Source: Thauera phenolivorans (GTDB taxonomy: Bacteria > Pseudomonadota > Gammaproteobacteria > Burkholderiales > Rhodocyclaceae). From it: a stretch of 64,000 bases of DNA. Positions 31,413 through 40,431 of this stretch are shown here, in pieces. The notes below the pieces were generated by a model, which was not told where the DNA came from, searched no databases, and saw nothing but the letters and a program-made list of their open reading frames with translations. The DNA lies in assembly GCF_001696715.1 (NCBI RefSeq), contig NZ_MBFM01000002.1, forward strand, positions 332,894 to 396,893. The letters run 5' to 3'. Each line of letters starts with the position of its first letter. Position 1 is the stretch's first letter. The position numbers and the translations under genes are program-made.

Positions 31413-34400
31413 TCAGTCATGCCAGTAGGTACGGACCGGTACCGGCGGAATGCAGGTAAGCCCCTGGCAGTCCGGCGGGGTGGGCCCGGGATTACAGGCC
31501 GCACCGACGCAACCGCCGAGCCCGCTTCCGCCGCCGCCGCTACCCGGAGGCAAGATCAGCCTGACCGTGCCGTCGCCTGACACATGGATGCCCGGGACAT
31601 CCGCAATCGAGGAGCCGATCGTCAGGAACCGGTCGGACTTATCGAACACATTGTTGTTGGTGAAGTCGATCGTCGCCGTTGCGTTCTGCAGCTTCACCAC
31701 GTAGAGCCGCGCAATACCCGGCGTCGGCATGCAGAGGTTGACCGTACCGGAACTCGTGTCGGGCGAAAAAGTGTTGAACACCACCCGACCACCCAGCGTC
31801 ACCGATTCGGAAAGCGCCTTTTCGCCATCACCGTTGCTCAGATCGATGTACCAGCCACTGGCTTCGCGCAAGTCTTCAGCCCCGTCCTTCTGCTGAGCCT
31901 CCGTTCCTTCCTGCAGGACGTTGTCGGTGGCGTCGAACAGATCGGCATTCTCGATCGGCAGGCTGCAGCGCGGGTCGGTGCTGGCGTCGCTGCAATCCGC
32001 ATCCGTGGTGTAGGGCACCGTACGGAGGTCCTTCAGCATGTAGAAGCGGTCGTCGTTGTCAGTCGCGTTCGGATTCGTGCGATCCCCGCTTCCGATCAGC
32101 ACGGCGTCGAAGACCTGGGAACCATCCCTCGTCGACACCGAATCGACCTTGTTGAAGAAACGCCGATCGCCCGCGTGCCCGTCCCCTGCCAGCGCAGCGA
32201 ACTTGACCACCCGCCAACTCGACCTGGCCGCACCGGGCAGGTCGATGCGCCATACGTTTCCGCCGACATCGGCCGCGTAGATGCGATCGGTCAGGCCGTC
32301 GCCGTTACTGTCCCGCACCGACACCGAGGCGGCAATGGAATGCACCATGCCGCTCACCTGAAGGTTGGTTTCCGAACTGCTCGCCGGCGTCGCGCGCCAG
32401 AGCAGCGCTCCGGTTGCCGCATCGACGATGAACACACCTCGGCCCTGCACATCCGCCACCTCGGCCGCCGTCGTCAGTCGATCGTCATTCGCCGGATCGT
32501 AACCGGCCCCGAAGATCAGCACCGGCTTGGGCTTGCCCTCGCCATCGGCATGACCCGGTATCGTGGTCACGACGGGCGTCGACCAGGTCTCGCCCAGCTC
32601 ACTGAAGCCGTTCGTCGCCGGGGAAACCTGCCACATGAAGCGCGGGCTGTCGGGGTCGGTGACATCCAGCGCATAGTAGGTGCTGCCGCCACGACGCAAG
32701 CCGAAGAAGATATACATCTTGTCTCCAGCGCCGCTTATCGTGCCGTCCCGGTCGTCGTCATGGCGATAGAAAGCCACTTCACCGTCCACACCGTAGACCG
32801 TGGCCCCGCCGGCGAGATCGTTCTTCCGCTCCCGCAACATGGGGGCCAGCTCCTTGGGAAATATGGCCCAGCTCTCCGCGCCGTCGGAGTTCCGGAACAT
32901 GTGCAAGAAGCCCGCATTCGTCCCCGCCACGATTCTCAGATCCGGCTCAGCGAGCGAATAGCCAGACCGCGCACCGTAATCGAGGACGACCGGCGTGCTA
33001 TGGAGAATGTCGCCGAGCATCCATTCGCGCCGGGCCGTCTTCGCCGAACTCGTCCAGCCGCGAGACCAGGCCAGCAGGTCCGCGAACTCGGCCGCGTCGG
33101 CAACCCCGAAGTGATCGTAAAGCGCCTGATCCGTGTCGAAGCCGTATGCGCTCGGTTTCAGATTAGCGACGGTGAAGTCCTGCAGCGCATTGTTGTCCCC
33201 CGTGTTGGTCTTGATGACGCGGGTGTCCGGGTCGCGCGCCGCGAGCACGCCGCCTACCCCGCCCGCCTCGACCTCACCGCCATCGCCCGCGTCGCTGCCC
33301 CAATAGGTGGCGGCGGCGTCGAGCAAGTCTCCGGTCGCAGCATTGAGCGCGGGGTTGCCGTTGCGATCGAGCAGCACGCCGTTGGCGGGATTGATGCTCA
33401 GCTTCTTGATATTGCCCGGCCAGTTGGTGCCGTTGGCCGGTTCGAACATTGCAAAAAAGACCTCGTTGCGGGTTTCGGTCCGGGTGAAATTGTTCGTCGC
33501 CACTGCGGGCGAGGTAAAGGTAGAGCGGGTCGCGAGGATCGAGGTCAGCGCCCCCTGGAAGGCTGCCGTCAGTTGTTCGGCGTTGTCGGCGGTGTAGTAC
33601 AAACCGCCGCCCTTGGTCGCCGCATCCTGCAGAAGCTGCTGCTTCGTGGCGAAGCCGATCGTGTAGAGGATGCCCTTCTGCTCGCCGTTGGCCGGGTCGC
33701 CATCGAGATCGGTGTTGTACATGTACTCGGCGAGTTCCGGTAGACAGTTCTCGATGTCGCCTGCATTGTTAGCATTCCGGTATTTCTTGCAGGTCTTGCC
33801 GGTAAGCGACTTGATTCGGTCGTTGGCATCGGTGTCGTACTGGGGCTCGCCGTCGGTCATCAGGATGATATAGGCGTACTGGCAGTCGCCCATCGGCGAA
33901 ACGTATTTGCTGCCGGACTCTGCCGCGACATCGCGCCCCGGCACATCGGACGAGTGCTTTTCGAGACCGTACAGGACGCGCCCCCCGGACAAGTAGCGGT
34001 AGGCCTCATAGACGCTCTCGCAGATCGGCGTCGACCCTTCCGCCTTGAGGCCATTGACAACGCCCACCAGGTTGGCGCGATCCGTGGCCGCCATGTTCTC
34101 GATGATGCGTTGCACGACGCGCGCGCCGTCGTAGTCCGTCGAACCATTTCTGCTGCCGTCGTAGTTCCTGTTGAACACCGCCAGCCCGAAGTCGATGCCG
34201 GTATTGGCCGAAACGATGCTGCCGATGACGTCCTGGGCGATCTCGAGCCGGGTGCGCGTCGCAGGAACCGGCGTGCCGTGATACCAGTTCATGTAGTTCG
34301 CGGTATAGACCCGATAGGGATCCCAGCGGTTCGCCACACTAGTCTGTCTCTGCGATCCGTACGGCCGAGGAGTGCTGCTTCGCGGATATCCGGTCCCTGT

Positions 34401-34973
34401 TCCAGTCCCGTTGTCGGTATTGCTGGAGGAAACGTCCTGACCGCACTCGATGTGCAGCGGGTCGTTCGCCTCGCTGCTCAGCCTGCTCCAACGGGTCGAG
34501 CTGCTCGAATTCCACCGGGCGAAGTTGCCCGAATAGAAGCCCGTCCCGCTCAACGGCGTATAGCTCGAGGCGCAGCGGTTCTTCTGCGCATTGAACCATT
34601 GGGAATTGGAAGTTTTTGCGCTCGGTGGCTTTCCCCCCCGGTCGTTCGCCCAATACAACCTCCCGGCCTGAATCCCCGAAACCGTTGGATAGGTGGTGTT
34701 CGGATCGTACGGCGCACGCTCGCCGACGACGTTGGTATCCATACTGCCGGAATCGTCGAAGACGATCAGCACCTTGGGCCGGGACGTCTCGGTATCCACC
34801 TCCAGCCGATAGATCTCGGTATCGTCCGCGGCGGCCTGAGCGCCCAGGAACAGCCCCAGCCAGAAGAGCGTCGTGCGACAGGCGGACGCCGCACGCCGGC
34901 CTGACCACGCACTGCTGCGCAGTGAAGCGCACGCCGATCCCTTCCTCAAGCCCCTTTGGTCACGAGCACTCAT
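31413..34973 (-). CDS. pilY1: PilY1 pilus tip adhesin/assembly factor
   Basis: Large secreted protein that sits at the type IV pilus tip with the minor pilins and promotes pilus extension and adhesion. In the 1186-aa product a signal peptide is near residues 34-48 (LFWLGLFLGAQAAA). A von Willebrand A-like region follows, with the metal motif DDSGS at about 72-76 and TDGEPQYD later. A C-terminal beta-propeller domain (about 600-1100) carries an EF-hand-like calcium loop DSNGDGLTD. The extreme C-terminus is Gly-rich with four Cys (GGGGSGLGGCVGAACNP...CQGLTC), unusual to my eye. It lies between pilX and pilE in the operon. Confidence 0.93.
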   Translation of the reverse strand: MSARDQRGLRKGSACASLRSSAWSGRRAASACRTTLFWLGLFLGAQAAADDTEIYRLEVDTETSRPKVLIVFDDSGSMDTNVVGERAPYDPNTTYPTVSGIQAGRLYWANDRGGKPPSAKTSNSQWFNAQKNRCASSYTPLSGTGFYSGNFARWNSSSSTRWSRLSSEANDPLHIECGQDVSSSNTDNGTGTGTGYPRSSTPRPYGSQRQTSVANRWDPYRVYTANYMNWYHGTPVPATRTRLEIAQDVIGSIVSANTGIDFGLAVFNRNYDGSRNGSTDYDGARVVQRIIENMAATDRANLVGVVNGLKAEGSTPICESVYEAYRYLSGGRVLYGLEKHSSDVPGRDVAAESGSKYVSPMGDCQYAYIILMTDGEPQYDTDANDRIKSLTGKTCKKYRNANNAGDIENCLPELAEYMYNTDLDGDPANGEQKGILYTIGFATKQQLLQDAATKGGGLYYTADNAEQLTAAFQGALTSILATRSTFTSPAVATNNFTRTETRNEVFFAMFEPANGTNWPGNIKKLSINPANGVLLDRNGNPALNAATGDLLDAAATYWGSDAGDGGEVEAGGVGGVLAARDPDTRVIKTNTGDNNALQDFTVANLKPSAYGFDTDQALYDHFGVADAAEFADLLAWSRGWTSSAKTARREWMLGDILHSTPVVLDYGARSGYSLAEPDLRIVAGTNAGFLHMFRNSDGAESWAIFPKELAPMLRERKNDLAGGATVYGVDGEVAFYRHDDDRDGTISGAGDKMYIFFGLRRGGSTYYALDVTDPDSPRFMWQVSPATNGFSELGETWSTPVVTTIPGHADGEGKPKPVLIFGAGYDPANDDRLTTAAEVADVQGRGVFIVDAATGALLWRATPASSSETNLQVSGMVHSIAASVSVRDSNGDGLTDRIYAADVGGNVWRIDLPGAARSSWRVVKFAALAGDGHAGDRRFFNKVDSVSTRDGSQVFDAVLIGSGDRTNPNATDNDDRFYMLKDLRTVPYTTDADCSDASTDPRCSLPIENADLFDATDNVLQEGTEAQQKDGAEDLREASGWYIDLSNGDGEKALSESVTLGGRVVFNTFSPDTSSGTVNLCMPTPGIARLYVVKLQNATATIDFTNNNVFDKSDRFLTIGSSIADVPGIHVSGDGTVRLILPPGSGGGGSGLGGCVGAACNPGPTPPDCQGLTCIPPVPVRTYWHD

Positions 34974-35009
34974 CTCATTTACCGATTGCAGATACGGCTT
35001 GCGCCGAAG

Positions 35010-35483
35010 TTAGTTTTTCAGCACGCGCATGTACGCGCCCCTAGCGACGCGGACGCTCGCGCCGGCCTCGTGTTCGGACTCGATCCGGTAGTAGTCGCAT
35101 CCGATTTTGTCCGCGCTCGTCGCCGCTTCGGCTCTGGGGCATTCCAGCGCCCGCTCGCGCACGAACAGTTCAGGCTCGACCCCGTTGTCCGTGAGCAGGC
35201 CCGGGGCCGATTCCCCGAACAGCGCCGTGGCGTCGAGCGTATCGTCCTCATTCAGGCTCGCGTCCTGGAACGGATTTCCGTCATCGACAATGAGGCTCAA
35301 TACCGCGGCAATTCCCGCTTCGGCCGAATGCAGCGATACCGCGGTTTCCTGCATGTTGCGCGCCATCCTCAGTCCCATGCTGCCGCCGCCGGCGAGATTG
35401 AGCCCGAGCAGCGTCATTACCAGCAGCAGCACGAGCGCAACCACAAGCACCATGCCTTTCTGCCTTTCAGCGCGTCCGTTCAT
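35010..35483 (-). CDS. pilX: Minor pilin PilX
   Basis: A 157-aa prepilin with a 10-residue leader ending in Gly, then MVLVVALVLLLVMTLLGL. It lacks Glu at mature position 5, as in GspK-like tip pseudopilins, to which PilX corresponds. The ATG at 35483 follows GAGGAAGG; an earlier ATG at 35501 inside pilW is less likely. It is 11 nt after pilW and 36 nt before pilY1. It initiates the minor pilin complex together with PilV, PilW and FimT/FimU. Confidence 0.88.
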   Translation of the reverse strand: MNGRAERQKGMVLVVALVLLLVMTLLGLNLAGGGSMGLRMARNMQETAVSLHSAEAGIAAVLSLIVDDGNPFQDASLNEDDTLDATALFGESAPGLLTDNGVEPELFVRERALECPRAEAATSADKIGCDYYRIESEHEAGASVRVARGAYMRVLKN

Positions 35484-35494
35484 GCCTGCCTTCC

Positions 35495-36430
35495 TCACCA
35501 TGCGCGATTCCTGAGCGCGACCGACCCCTCGAGCAGGGTGCGCTTGAAGTTGTCGCCCACCGGACCGAAATCCACCTCTCCCAGGCTATAGGTCTTATCG
35601 TCCTCGTAGCCCGCCTCCGGCTCGACGCTTCGGACCAGCAGGAAGAGTTGCAGATGCGCGACGTCCGTCCAGTCGTCGACCGCGTCAGGGGCGAGCACGC
35701 GATCCACCCGCCCGTCGCCGTCGCCATCGACAGCCGCCATCGCGCGCAGCTCCTCGACGCCCTCGACGATATCCTCGGTGACGATCCGCTGCTGACCACC
35801 GCCGAACTGCATGACCTTCCGTGCCAGGCTCGGGGCCGCGCCCGCCCGGATGTAATACGCGACGAAGCGGTATTCCCAGTAGTCCCCGTTGGGCACATCT
35901 CCCGTAGCGGAAATGCTCGGCGGGCTTGCGTCGTCCCCCGAAAACAGAACCCCTTGCAGGCGGTTGGTCGCCACGTAGATCCTGTTTTCGTCGGCAGCCG
36001 CGGCCAGACGTTGTGGCAGGACCGACTTCACGATCAGGATGCCGGTGTCGGGCACGGCGTCGTCGATGCATCCAAGCGCCGCCCCATCGTCGTCCGCCTC
36101 GGCAACGACAATGTAATTGTCGAGGTCGTAGGCGGCCGCAACACCACTGCAATCGTTCGAAACCTCCCCCAGATTCCGCCCGCGGTCGACGTTGTACACC
36201 GAGGCTTCGCCGAAAAAGCCGGCGAGACGCACGTCGGAGCTGACGAGATGTAGGGCGAAACGCCCGTTTTCGGCCATGCGCGAAACCTGATCGGTAACCG
36301 TGTAGGAGCGCTTGTAGGCGAGGAACATCGAGTACGTTGCGCCCACCAGGAAGAGTCCGATCACCATCGCCACAAGCAACTCGACGATCGTCATCCCTCG
36401 GCTGCAGGCCTGCGAGGTTCGCCGCATCAT
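35495..36430 (-). CDS. pilW: Minor pilin PilW
   Basis: A 311-aa prepilin with a 12-residue leader (RTSQACSRG) and the N-methylation motif MTIVELLVAMVIGLFLVGA, Glu at mature position 5. The length, longer than ordinary pilins, and the order pilV-W-X fit PilW. Its ATG overlaps the pilV stop (ATGA), giving translational coupling. An AGGA lies 9 nt upstream. Confidence 0.9.
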   Translation of the reverse strand: MMRRTSQACSRGMTIVELLVAMVIGLFLVGATYSMFLAYKRSYTVTDQVSRMAENGRFALHLVSSDVRLAGFFGEASVYNVDRGRNLGEVSNDCSGVAAAYDLDNYIVVAEADDDGAALGCIDDAVPDTGILIVKSVLPQRLAAAADENRIYVATNRLQGVLFSGDDASPPSISATGDVPNGDYWEYRFVAYYIRAGAAPSLARKVMQFGGGQQRIVTEDIVEGVEELRAMAAVDGDGDGRVDRVLAPDAVDDWTDVAHLQLFLLVRSVEPEAGYEDDKTYSLGEVDFGPVGDNFKRTLLEGSVALRNRAW

Positions 36431-37035
36431 GGAACAAGATCCTCCGGATCGACGACGATCGTGTCGAGAACGACCTGACGCCTGAAGCGCGCGTCGTCGT
36501 CGTCGATGTCACCGCATGCCGCCGCGCCGACCACGAGGGCATCGCTGGTCTCGCTCAACCCGAGCCAACTCACGATCACGCTCATCCGTCCTGAATTCGC
36601 CATGCCCGGATTCGGCTCGAACTCGATGCAGCCGCTCGCCTGGATCAGGCCGCCGATCGCGTTGCCGCCAACCCTTGTGCTCGCGCCGTCCAGCCTGCGG
36701 TCCCACTCCCAGCGGTCGCGGGCGACGGTTTCGGCAGCGGTGCACTCGGTTGCCACGCAGGCTGCCGGCTGCGAAACCGCGTTCCCGCGCCCGAGCGCAT
36801 TGCTGCCCATCCCGGTTTCGTAGGCCGCGGCGCCGCCCGGATTCGCCAGGATTCGTTCGAGCATGTCTGAGGCCAGCGCAACTGCCTGGGTGCGATCGAA
36901 GGAAGCCTGGCCGGAGCGCTGGCCGCTCATCAACAGCCCGGCAATGCCGAGCATCCCGACGGAGAGAACCGCGAATGCGACGAGCACCTCGATCATCGAG
37001 AAGCCGCGCTGCGATTTCCGCACACCGACCGTCAT
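36427..37035 (-). CDS. pilV: Minor pilin PilV
   Basis: A 202-aa prepilin with an 11-residue leader (KSQRG) and the motif FSMIEVLVAFAVLSVGMLGIAG, Glu at position 5. The pattern IEVLVA-x-lxVGxLG is typical of PilV/GspI. It contains several cysteines (CVATEC, GCIEF, ACGD). It starts 10 nt after the upstream fimT-like gene and overlaps pilW. Confidence 0.9.
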   Translation of the reverse strand: MTVGVRKSQRGFSMIEVLVAFAVLSVGMLGIAGLLMSGQRSGQASFDRTQAVALASDMLERILANPGGAAAYETGMGSNALGRGNAVSQPAACVATECTAAETVARDRWEWDRRLDGASTRVGGNAIGGLIQASGCIEFEPNPGMANSGRMSVIVSWLGLSETSDALVVGAAACGDIDDDDARFRRQVVLDTIVVDPEDLVP

Positions 37036-37045
37036 GCCTGCCCCT

Positions 37046-37630
37046 TCAGCACTGGATGTCACTGCCGGACGCATCATCGCGTACGCCGTTACCGTCGGCG
37101 TCGGTCGCCGCTCGCGTTCCGCCCGTCGGCAACACGATGACCCCGCGCGCACTGCCGCTGCCACGGCCGTCACAGATCGAGAAGGTGTGACGACGCTCCT
37201 CTGCCACGCTTCCCTCCCGTGTAAACCGTATGCTGACGACCTCTCCCGCAAGCCGGATCGCCACGCCGTCGGGAACGCCACTGACGAAAGCCCGCACTTC
37301 CTCACCCGCTGCACGTGCGCCATTGCCATCCGTATCCACAAAGCTCATCCAGCCTGCGCTCCAGTTTCCATTACAGGCGCCGCCGTCGGCGCTGCCGCAC
37401 ACGGTCACCGGCCGCGCACGGGCGACCGCATGGCTCCTTGCCTCGTTCAGGCTGCCAAGCAGGATGTTGGCCTGCGACACCAGGCGGTTGTTCTGGATGA
37501 AGGTGAGCATCGACGGAACGCCGATCGTCGCAAGAATTGCCGCAATCGCGATCACGACCATGAGTTCGACCAGCGTGACGCCGCGCTCGCGCCCGCGTTT
37601 GCGCAGGAAATGCAGACGAAAGATGATCAC
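37046..37630 (-). CDS. GspH/FimT-family minor pilin (first gene of the pilVWXY1E operon)
   Basis: A 194-aa prepilin of the FimT/FimU type. Its 17-residue basic leader ends RERG, followed by VTLVELMVVIAIAAILATIG with Glu at position 5. The body has the GspH-domain features of FimU (SHAVARARPVTVC, GWMSFVDTDGNG) and Cys at the C-terminus. The start codon is GTG with AGGAGG 5 nt upstream. The position before pilV matches fimU of Pseudomonas. Transcription probably begins in the 416-bp gap upstream. Confidence 0.88.
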   Translation of the reverse strand: MIIFRLHFLRKRGRERGVTLVELMVVIAIAAILATIGVPSMLTFIQNNRLVSQANILLGSLNEARSHAVARARPVTVCGSADGGACNGNWSAGWMSFVDTDGNGARAAGEEVRAFVSGVPDGVAIRLAGEVVSIRFTREGSVAEERRHTFSICDGRGSGSARGVIVLPTGGTRAATDADGNGVRDDASGSDIQC

Positions 37631-38046
37631 CGCGTACCTCCTACTGCCTCACCGGCAACCCATTGCGAACCGGCGCGGTCCTACGCGGATCGATCCACCG
37701 CGCGCCGCCTGGGGCGCCCGCCTCGCCCTCAGTGCGGCCAGCCACGCGGCCTGCCCCTTCCGCAGGCCTGCCGGAACCGCTAGCGGCTGATGAGGCAGTA
37801 CCGATGATGCTGGCTGGTTTCATTGGGCCTTTTGCGATGGATGCGGTTCGATGGTACGGGTGGCGCACGCTGCCCGGGGAGGTCCCCGCCGATCACGCAG
37901 GCTGCGCTCATGTGTGATTGTATGCGCCACGCAATACAGCGTTGGCACCCAAAGATCACATAAACATCATCGATGTGACCAATGTCACGCGACCTCTGGC
38001 GGACCGCTCGAGGCACGCGGCGCGGTCCCGGCCGGGCAAAGGGGCA
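37631..38046. other. 416-bp intergenic region upstream of the minor pilin operon
   Basis: No gene is visible. The half nearest the upstream fimT-like gene (about 37915-37990) is noticeably more AT-rich than its surroundings and holds a CRP-like palindrome and a further ATCACA half site. It is the most likely place for the operon promoter, but I could not pick a convincing -10/-35 pair. Confidence 0.5.
37972..37991. promoter_or_regulatory. CRP/Vfr-like palindrome
   Basis: TGTGA (37974-37978), a 6-bp spacer, then TCACG (37985-37989) matches the CRP half-site arrangement TGTGA-N6-TCACA with one mismatch. An ATCACA half site lies 14 bp to the left (37955-37960). Type IV pilus genes are under the CRP homologue Vfr in Pseudomonas; a similar role here is inference. 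Confidence 0.45.
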
Positions 38047-38580
38047 TCATCCCTTTCCGCATTCAGCCTCACGCACCAGGCGGGCCCGCCCGGTCGCGCT
38101 GATCACGATCCGCCGTGCCCGACCTTCCCCGCAGGCGGTGATGGTACCCATCTGCAGGGCGCCGTCGGTCAGCGCCGTTCGGCCCGAAGGCAGATAAGAA
38201 ACGTAGTTGCGAACCGGCGTATTGCCAGTGACCACAACCCCGCCCTCCGCCGCTCGCGCAGCATACAGAACCGTCTCCCCTTCCTCGCGCTGCGCGTTGC
38301 CGTTCGGATCTTCGAATACGATCCAGCCGCTGTGCCAGCCGACGCCGGAGACGCAGCGTTCGAGGTCGCTGCTGGTGCACAGGCTCACCCGTCGGCCCCG
38401 CTTGATCGCTTCCGAACGGGTGAAGACGAGCGAGGTGTGCAACTCGTTGGTCACCGTTGCAAGGCGATGCGCACTCACGAGACTGGCAAGGGAAGGCAGC
38501 GCAAGGGCAGACAGGATCGCCAGGATCGTCGTCGCCACGCTGAGTTCGACAAGGTTGAAACCAAGCTGCCGCCGGTGCAT
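38047..38580 (-). CDS. Second GspH/FimT-family prepilin
   Basis: A 177-aa prepilin with a 7-residue leader (HRRQLG) followed by FNLVELSVATTILAILSALA, with Glu at mature position 5. The GspH-type body (RSEAIKRGRRVSLC, GWHSGWIVFEDPNGN) resembles the downstream fimT-like protein, so the locus carries two FimT paralogs, as Pseudomonas carries FimT and FimU. The ATG at 38580 has GGGAGG 6 nt upstream. It is separated from the main operon by 416 bp and may be transcribed independently. Confidence 0.88.
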   Translation of the reverse strand: MHRRQLGFNLVELSVATTILAILSALALPSLASLVSAHRLATVTNELHTSLVFTRSEAIKRGRRVSLCTSSDLERCVSGVGWHSGWIVFEDPNGNAQREEGETVLYAARAAEGGVVVTGNTPVRNYVSYLPSGRTALTDGALQMGTITACGEGRARRIVISATGRARLVREAECGKG

Positions 38581-38745
38581 TCGCGACCTCCCGCAAGGAT
38601 GGGCACGAGACGGCAATGCATGCTTGGGAGGAACGGAAAAACGATCGCCCCGCCTCCAGCCGCCTCACGTGCGAAGAGACGCGAGGATATGCATTTGAGA
38701 TACTCAGGACAAGCGATTCGGATAAACGCCCCCCCACCGGGTGGC

Positions 38746-39402
38746 TCAGTAGCGTCTTTCCAGCCTCATCATCTGGCCTTCGCGCCGCATCTCCAGCCGG
38801 TTCAGCACGTTCATCCCGAGCAGGCCGACCGGAAGGCCCGATTCGAAAATGGCGGCCTCGACACCGTGAAAGGTGAATGGCCCGAACTGGACGCGCTCCA
38901 CTTTCACCCGCCATACATCCACCACGCCCGCAGCGGTGACCGCGCTTGCCTTTTCGCCCGAGCGGAAATCGATTCCTGCACGCGTCGCGTCGCTCGCGGC
39001 GAGTGATAGCAGCGTCGCGCCCGTATCGACGATGAACGGCACGCGCGCACGATTGATCAAGACTTCGCTAAAAAAGTGCCCCTGCGGGTCGGCGTACAGG
39101 GTGATTGCCTGGGCTCCGCCCGAGTCCACCCGTACCGGCTGAGTGCCGAGTTCGAGGTGCTGCCTTCGCCCGCCCACTTCGACCACGGCACGGTCTCCGT
39201 CCAGTACCAACAAGCGGATGCCTTCGCGCGTCTTAGCGCCGACGGCCAGGGTGATCGGCGTGCCGCCATCGATCGAGAGAATCGCGCGGCTTCCAATCCG
39301 CCCCACCAAGGCGACCTCCGTTGCCAGCGCCGGAAGGGTATGGGCACATATGAACAGGCCCAGTAAGCTCGCGTAAGCGGAGCGGCACTTGAGCAACATC
39401 AT
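38746..39402 (-). CDS. Retropepsin-like aspartic protease, secreted or periplasmic
   Basis: A 218-aa protein with a signal peptide (hydrophobic 11-25, likely cut after ALA at residue 27). A single-domain aspartic protease fold follows, with the active-site D126-T127-G128 (FIVDTGATLLSL) and a C-terminal LLGMNVLNRLE stretch typical of the family. Retropepsin-like enzymes act as dimers, each giving one Asp. It matches the clan AA bacterial family often annotated as TIGR02281. The start could be 39402 or 39399. Its neighbours give no clear substrate. Confidence 0.85.
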   Translation of the reverse strand: MMLLKCRSAYASLLGLFICAHTLPALATEVALVGRIGSRAILSIDGGTPITLAVGAKTREGIRLLVLDGDRAVVEVGGRRQHLELGTQPVRVDSGGAQAITLYADPQGHFFSEVLINRARVPFIVDTGATLLSLAASDATRAGIDFRSGEKASAVTAAGVVDVWRVKVERVQFGPFTFHGVEAAIFESGLPVGLLGMNVLNRLEMRREGQMMRLERRY

Positions 39403-39587
39403 CGACGGAGTCTCTTTCTGGTAGACGGGGGAAAAATGCCAAATGCCGCAGCGGGCTGATGGTAGCGTATGCGAAATCGATCCGACGCGCTCGAGCCGCG
39501 GCGGCATTACCCCCTCGCCGGCTGAACCAACCGGCTTCGTGATCGCGGTCACGACCGAGGCTGACCAAGGCTAGTCAGACCGGCGCC

Positions 39588-39613
39588 TTGGTTGTAAAAA
39601 TCAACCCTAAAAT
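39588..39613 (+). promoter_or_regulatory. Possible promoter/operator of the ankyrin gene
   Basis: TTGGTT (39588-39593) and TAAAAT (39608-39613) are spaced 14 bp apart, shorter than ideal. Between them is an inverted repeat GGTTG-N7-CAACC (39590-39606) that could be a regulator site. The ATG at 39629 has no clear ribosome binding site. Confidence 0.3.
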
Positions 39614-39628
39614 CCAAGCTGTGGACTC

Positions 39629-40411
39629 ATGAAACATTCCTTCTTTGCGTTCATGGGGGCGAGCTACCCCATTCACCTCGAGCGTTCGTTCGAGCGCATC
39701 CTGCTCAAGATCGAGGCGCTCTGGGATACACCCGAGATCCACGATTACTTCAGCGACCTGCTGATCGACAGGCGAGGCGGACGCAAGGGTTTTCCAGCCG
39801 AGGTGGTAGCCGACATCATCCAGTTGCGCGATACGCACGAGCTGGAGAGCTTCAGGCGCGCAGAGCTTGCCGAGTATGCGTTGGCCGAGATCGCCCGGCG
39901 TGGCGTCGCCTTCCTGCCAGAGAACTTCGTCCGGGCCCTGGAACGCGGGGACAAGGAACTCGTGGACCTGTTCGTCCGCGCCAATTTCAATGTGAACATG
40001 CCGCTCGAGGATGGCTCCTCGCCCCTGCTGTTCGCTCTCAAGCGCGGCCTGACCATCATCGCGCAGATCCTGCTGGGCGCGAACGCCGACCCCAATGCCA
40101 AGGATCGCCTCGGCCTCACCCCGCTGCTGGTTGCGTGCGGAAAGGCGACCGTGGGCTATGGCAACGCAGTGGCCATGCTGCTGAAAAAGGGCGCGGCGGT
40201 GAACGTGCGCGACCCGCTGGGCAACACGCCGCTGATGCTAGCGATTTCCGGTGAGTCGCCCGACATCGCAATGCTGCTGCTCGAGCACGGAGCAGATGTG
40301 CGCCCGCTCCGCCGCAACGGTGAAGGAGCGCTGTCGCTCGCCGAACGGCTCGGGCACGCTGACCTCGTGCGCTGCATCCGAGACAAGCTGGCGGCGGCGG
40401 TACAGCGATAG
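39629..40411 (+). CDS. Ankyrin-repeat protein
   Basis: A 260-aa cytoplasmic protein. An N-terminal helical region (1-95) has no family I recognise. About four ankyrin repeats follow (100-255): EDGSSPLLFALKRG, DRLGLTPLLVACGKA, DPLGNTPLMLAISGE and a final GALSLAERLGH. These bind partner proteins; the partner is unknown. It lies between the protease (divergent) and the nir cluster (convergent, 20-bp gap to nirH). Ankyrin proteins next to nir genes are not something I recognise as conserved. Confidence 0.85.
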   Translation: MKHSFFAFMGASYPIHLERSFERILLKIEALWDTPEIHDYFSDLLIDRRGGRKGFPAEVVADIIQLRDTHELESFRRAELAEYALAEIARRGVAFLPENFVRALERGDKELVDLFVRANFNVNMPLEDGSSPLLFALKRGLTIIAQILLGANADPNAKDRLGLTPLLVACGKATVGYGNAVAMLLKKGAAVNVRDPLGNTPLMLAISGESPDIAMLLLEHGADVRPLRRNGEGALSLAERLGHADLVRCIRDKLAAAVQR

Positions 40412-40431
40412 CAGGCACCACGGTGAGGCGG

